Assembly: GCA_021788565.1 (NCBI GenBank)
Contig: JAJYKO010000344.1
Location: forward strand, 1 to 6,363
Length of the DNA stretch: 6,363 nucleotides
Direction of reading: 5' to 3'
DNA from: Chloroflexota bacterium
GTDB taxonomy: Bacteria; Chloroflexota; UBA6077
Below the pieces are notes generated by a model. The model was given only the letters and a program-made list of their open reading frames with translations, was not told where the DNA came from and did no database searches. Both the position numbers and the translations under genes were made by a program. How positions within the stretch are numbered: the first letter of the stretch is position 1; each line of letters starts with the position of its first letter. Positions 5,108 to 6,363 of this stretch are shown here, one piece after another.

Positions 5108-5812
5108 TTAGACCTTCCCAGAAGAAAAGCGGTAGCCCACCCCCCTGACCGTCTCGATCAGCCGCGGCCGGTCGGGATCGTCTTCGATCTTCCGCCGCAA
5201 CTGCCGTATGAACACTTCCACCACGTTCTCGTCGCCGAACCAGTCCGTCCCCCACACCGAGTCTAGGATATGCTGCCTCGCCAACGCGCGACCCGAGTTG
5301 GAGATCAGCAGATGCAGCAGATCGAACTCCCTGGGGGTCAGTGCCACGTTTCGACCGTGCGCCTCCACCCGGTGCCCATCCAGGTCCAGGTGCACGTCTT
5401 CCACCCAGAACTCGGTCGGCGTGCCTGCGCCCGCCGGGCGGCCGCTCCGCCTCAACATCGCGCGAACCCTGGCGGCCAGCTCCGCGATCCCAACCGGCTT
5501 CACCACGTACTCATCGCCGCCCGCGTCCAGGCCCACCACCTTGTCTACCTCGTCCTGATGGGCCGTGAGGAACATGATCGGTACCGACGAGTCGCGCCGT
5601 ATCCGGCGGCACACCTCCACGCCGCTGATGTCCGGCAACCCCACGTCTAGCACAACCATGTCCGGATTCCGGCGCGCCATCTCCTCCATCGCCGACTGGC
5701 CGGTGCCGGCTATCACCACGCTGTAGCCCTCCTGCTTCAGCGCGTAAGCTATCGAGTTGCATATCAAAGAATCGTCGTCCACTATCAGAATCGTCTCCGG
5801 CCCAGTTACCAT
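5108..5812 (-). CDS. OmpR/PhoB-family response regulator (PhoP/RegX3-like)
   Basis: 234 residues. The receiver domain spans about 6-122 with acidic pocket D12-D14, phospho-acceptor D56 in V-L-D-V-G-L-P-D, switch T83 and K105 before Pro. The winged-helix DNA-binding domain spans about 134-231, including L-T-P-R-E-F-D-L-L-H-L-L and the closing E-T-V-R-G-V-G-Y-R-F. All key residues are present. The start is well placed: GGAGG (5823-5819) lies six bases before the ATG. It is the first gene of the operon with the kinase three bases downstream, so the kinase is its probable partner. A possible minus-strand extended -10 is TG-T-TATCTT (5931-5923). The 11-bp repeat array at 5936-5993 lies just beyond, which suggests autoregulation. 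Similarity to PhoP/RegX3 is judged from the fold and box type only; phosphate control is not shown. Confidence 0.95.
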   Translation of the reverse strand: MVTGPETILIVDDDSLICNSIAYALKQEGYSVVIAGTGQSAMEEMARRNPDMVVLDVGLPDISGVEVCRRIRRDSSVPIMFLTAHQDEVDKVVGLDAGGDEYVVKPVGIAELAARVRAMLRRSGRPAGAGTPTEFWVEDVHLDLDGHRVEAHGRNVALTPREFDLLHLLISNSGRALARQHILDSVWGTDWFGDENVVEVFIRQLRRKIEDDPDRPRLIETVRGVGYRFSSGKV

Positions 5813-5853
5813 CCGCCACCTCCCCGACGGGCGTTGAGGACGACTCCCTCGCG

Positions 5854-5889
5854 CTCATCGCTCATCACCGATCGCCGATCACTCATCAC
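5854..5889. repeat. Tandem heptamer repeat in the regulator leader
   Basis: Five near-identical units follow each other: CTCATCG (5854), CTCATCAC (5861), CGATCGC (5869), CGATCAC (5876) and TCATCAC (5883). The period is seven bases with one eight-base unit. It lies 42 bases upstream of the regulator start, within its probable 5' leader. It may be a slippage-prone simple repeat or an operator. Confidence 0.5.
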
Positions 5890-5935
5890 TGGCAAAGCCT
5901 ATCATCGCCCACTATCTGATACAAGATAACAGCGC

Positions 5936-5993
5936 GTTCACCTTTTAATTCAGGTTAACCTCGTCCTCAGCCATCCTTAAGCTGTGCATCAGG
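5936..5993 (+). promoter_or_regulatory. Second 11-bp-period box array between the divergent genes
   Basis: Units start at 5954 (GTTAACC), 5965 (CCTCAGC), 5976 (CTTAAGC) and 5987 (CATCAGG), each exactly 11 bases apart. Two more matches lie upstream, GTTCACC at 5936 and ATTCAGG at 5948, 12 bases apart but off the register of the others. GTTCACC equals the core described for actinobacterial PhoP/RegX3 boxes. Orientation and spacing match the array at 3286-3370, and both arrays end in TCAGGCC. It is likely a binding site of the adjacent regulator, serving the small membrane gene to the right and perhaps the regulator operon to the left. Confidence 0.6.
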
Positions 5994-6014
5994 CCTTGCC
6001 CTGCCTCTGGCGTC

Positions 6015-6020
6015 TAGTAT
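6015..6020 (+). promoter_or_regulatory. -10-like element for the small membrane protein gene
   Basis: TAGTAT lies 21 bases after the last repeat unit, against 20 bases at the other array. No -35 hexamer is evident, consistent with an activated promoter. Transcription would begin near 6027, just before the ATG at 6038. Confidence 0.4.
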
Positions 6021-6037
6021 ACGGTTGGAAACGGATT

Positions 6038-6262
6038 ATGGATACTCCAGAAGAGGGAGCGCTAAGGTTGGCCAGAAGACCCATCTCCACTGGTGGTCGG
6101 CGGCCCGGCTGGCCCCCGGGGCGAACCGGTCGATTTCGCGTGCACTTTGTCCCCTCCGATGACCTTGCCCTCACGATCCTCTGGGCACTTGTCATCACGG
6201 GGCTCGTCATACTTACGCTGTTCGCCGTAGGCAACCTCGTCGGTTGGACAGTCACCGGTTAG
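6038..6262 (+). CDS. Small single-pass membrane protein, function unknown
   Basis: 74 residues from the ATG. The first 40 or so residues are Arg/Pro/Gly-rich and basic, and one strong hydrophobic helix runs from about residue 44 to 68 (start L-A-L-T-I-L-W, end G-N-L-V-G-W), with only a few residues after it. This suggests a positively charged cytoplasmic N-terminus and a C-terminal anchor. The start is not certain: the ATG at 6038 has only a weak upstream GGAA, whereas TTG 6068 has GAGGGAG about eight bases upstream and would give 64 residues. A GTG at 5984 is also in frame but lies inside the repeat array. The gene is divergent from the two-component operon and directly downstream of the repeat array, so it is a likely target of the regulator. 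I do not recognise a family. Confidence 0.6.
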   Translation: MDTPEEGALRLARRPISTGGRRPGWPPGRTGRFRVHFVPSDDLALTILWALVITGLVILTLFAVGNLVGWTVTG

Positions 6263-6270
6263 CATCCAAG

Positions 6271-6308
6271 GGGATGGGGGATAGATGATAGAAATCATCC
6301 CCCATCCC
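6271..6308 (+). terminator. Strong hairpin between the small membrane gene and the next gene
   Basis: GGGATGGGGGAT (6271-6282) is fully complementary to 6297-6308. An alternative fold pairs GATGAT (6284-6289) with ATCATC (6294-6299) around an AGAA loop and continues with GGGATGGGG against CCCCATCCC. No T-run follows, so it may be a Rho-dependent or partial stop, or a processing and stability element between two genes on one mRNA. Confidence 0.45.
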
Positions 6309-6354
6309 GTCCCCCCGTAGGGCCGACGCATCTTAATTATTGGTGAGAAGTTCC

Positions 6355-6360
6355 AGGAGG
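6355..6360 (+). promoter_or_regulatory. Ribosome binding site at the window edge for a gene beyond it
   Basis: AGGAGG ends three bases before the window stops, and no start codon is yet reached. A plus-strand gene probably begins within about 10 bases after the edge, about 100 bases downstream of the small membrane gene and possibly co-transcribed with it. Confidence 0.6.
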
Positions 6361-6363
6361 TAG

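Noticed and set aside
6038..6262. KdpF-like potassium pump subunit
   Set aside because: Both are one-helix proteins near a two-component system, but the length and the basic Pro/Arg-rich N-terminus do not match KdpF, and no kdpA or kdpB is in view.

Overview
The window is about 60% G+C and looks chromosomal, with four clear protein genes, two likely small membrane proteins and one gene fragment. No rRNA, tRNA, transposase, CRISPR array or phage gene is visible. Strong AGGAGG-type ribosome binding sites, a DUF5317 protein beside an HD-GYP protein, and a PhoP/RegX3-like two-component pair point to a moderately GC-rich bacterium of the Chloroflexota / Bacillota / Actinomycetota sphere. No marker gene fixes the phylum, so this placement is tentative.

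Positions 1-2386, minus strand: a module of a membrane-anchored HD-GYP cyclic-di-GMP phosphodiesterase (691-2115) overlapping a downstream DUF5317 membrane protein (129-746). Immediately upstream lies a 94-codon ORF whose C-terminus resembles the end of a DUF5317 protein, apparently a remnant or a diverged paralogue. The left edge carries an imperfect inverted repeat.

Positions 2387-3622: about 1.2 kb with little protein coding. It holds a 32-residue membrane-peptide gene (2716-2814, minus) with a near-perfect ribosome binding site. This is preceded by two hairpins that share almost the same apical sequence. Further right is an array of eight direct repeats with an 11-bp period (3286-3370) and a -10-like element (3391-3396). 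Downstream of that is a plus-strand stretch with no ORF that ends in a 16-bp perfect hairpin (3551-3591); I propose a regulator-controlled small RNA here.

Positions 3623-5812, minus strand: a two-gene operon with an OmpR/PhoB-family response regulator followed three bases later by a membrane histidine kinase with an extracellular Cache-like sensor and an unusual H-box. The long perfect hairpin lies just after the kinase and probably terminates the operon.

Positions 5813-6363: a divergent intergenic region with a tandem heptamer, a second 11-bp-period array with the same core as the first, and a -10-like element at a matching distance. Then come a plus-strand small single-pass membrane protein (6038-6262), a strong hairpin, and a ribosome binding site at the window edge for a gene that starts outside. 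The simplest reading is that the regulator binds both arrays. It would then control itself, the divergent small membrane gene and what follows it, and a noncoding transcript convergent with its own kinase gene.
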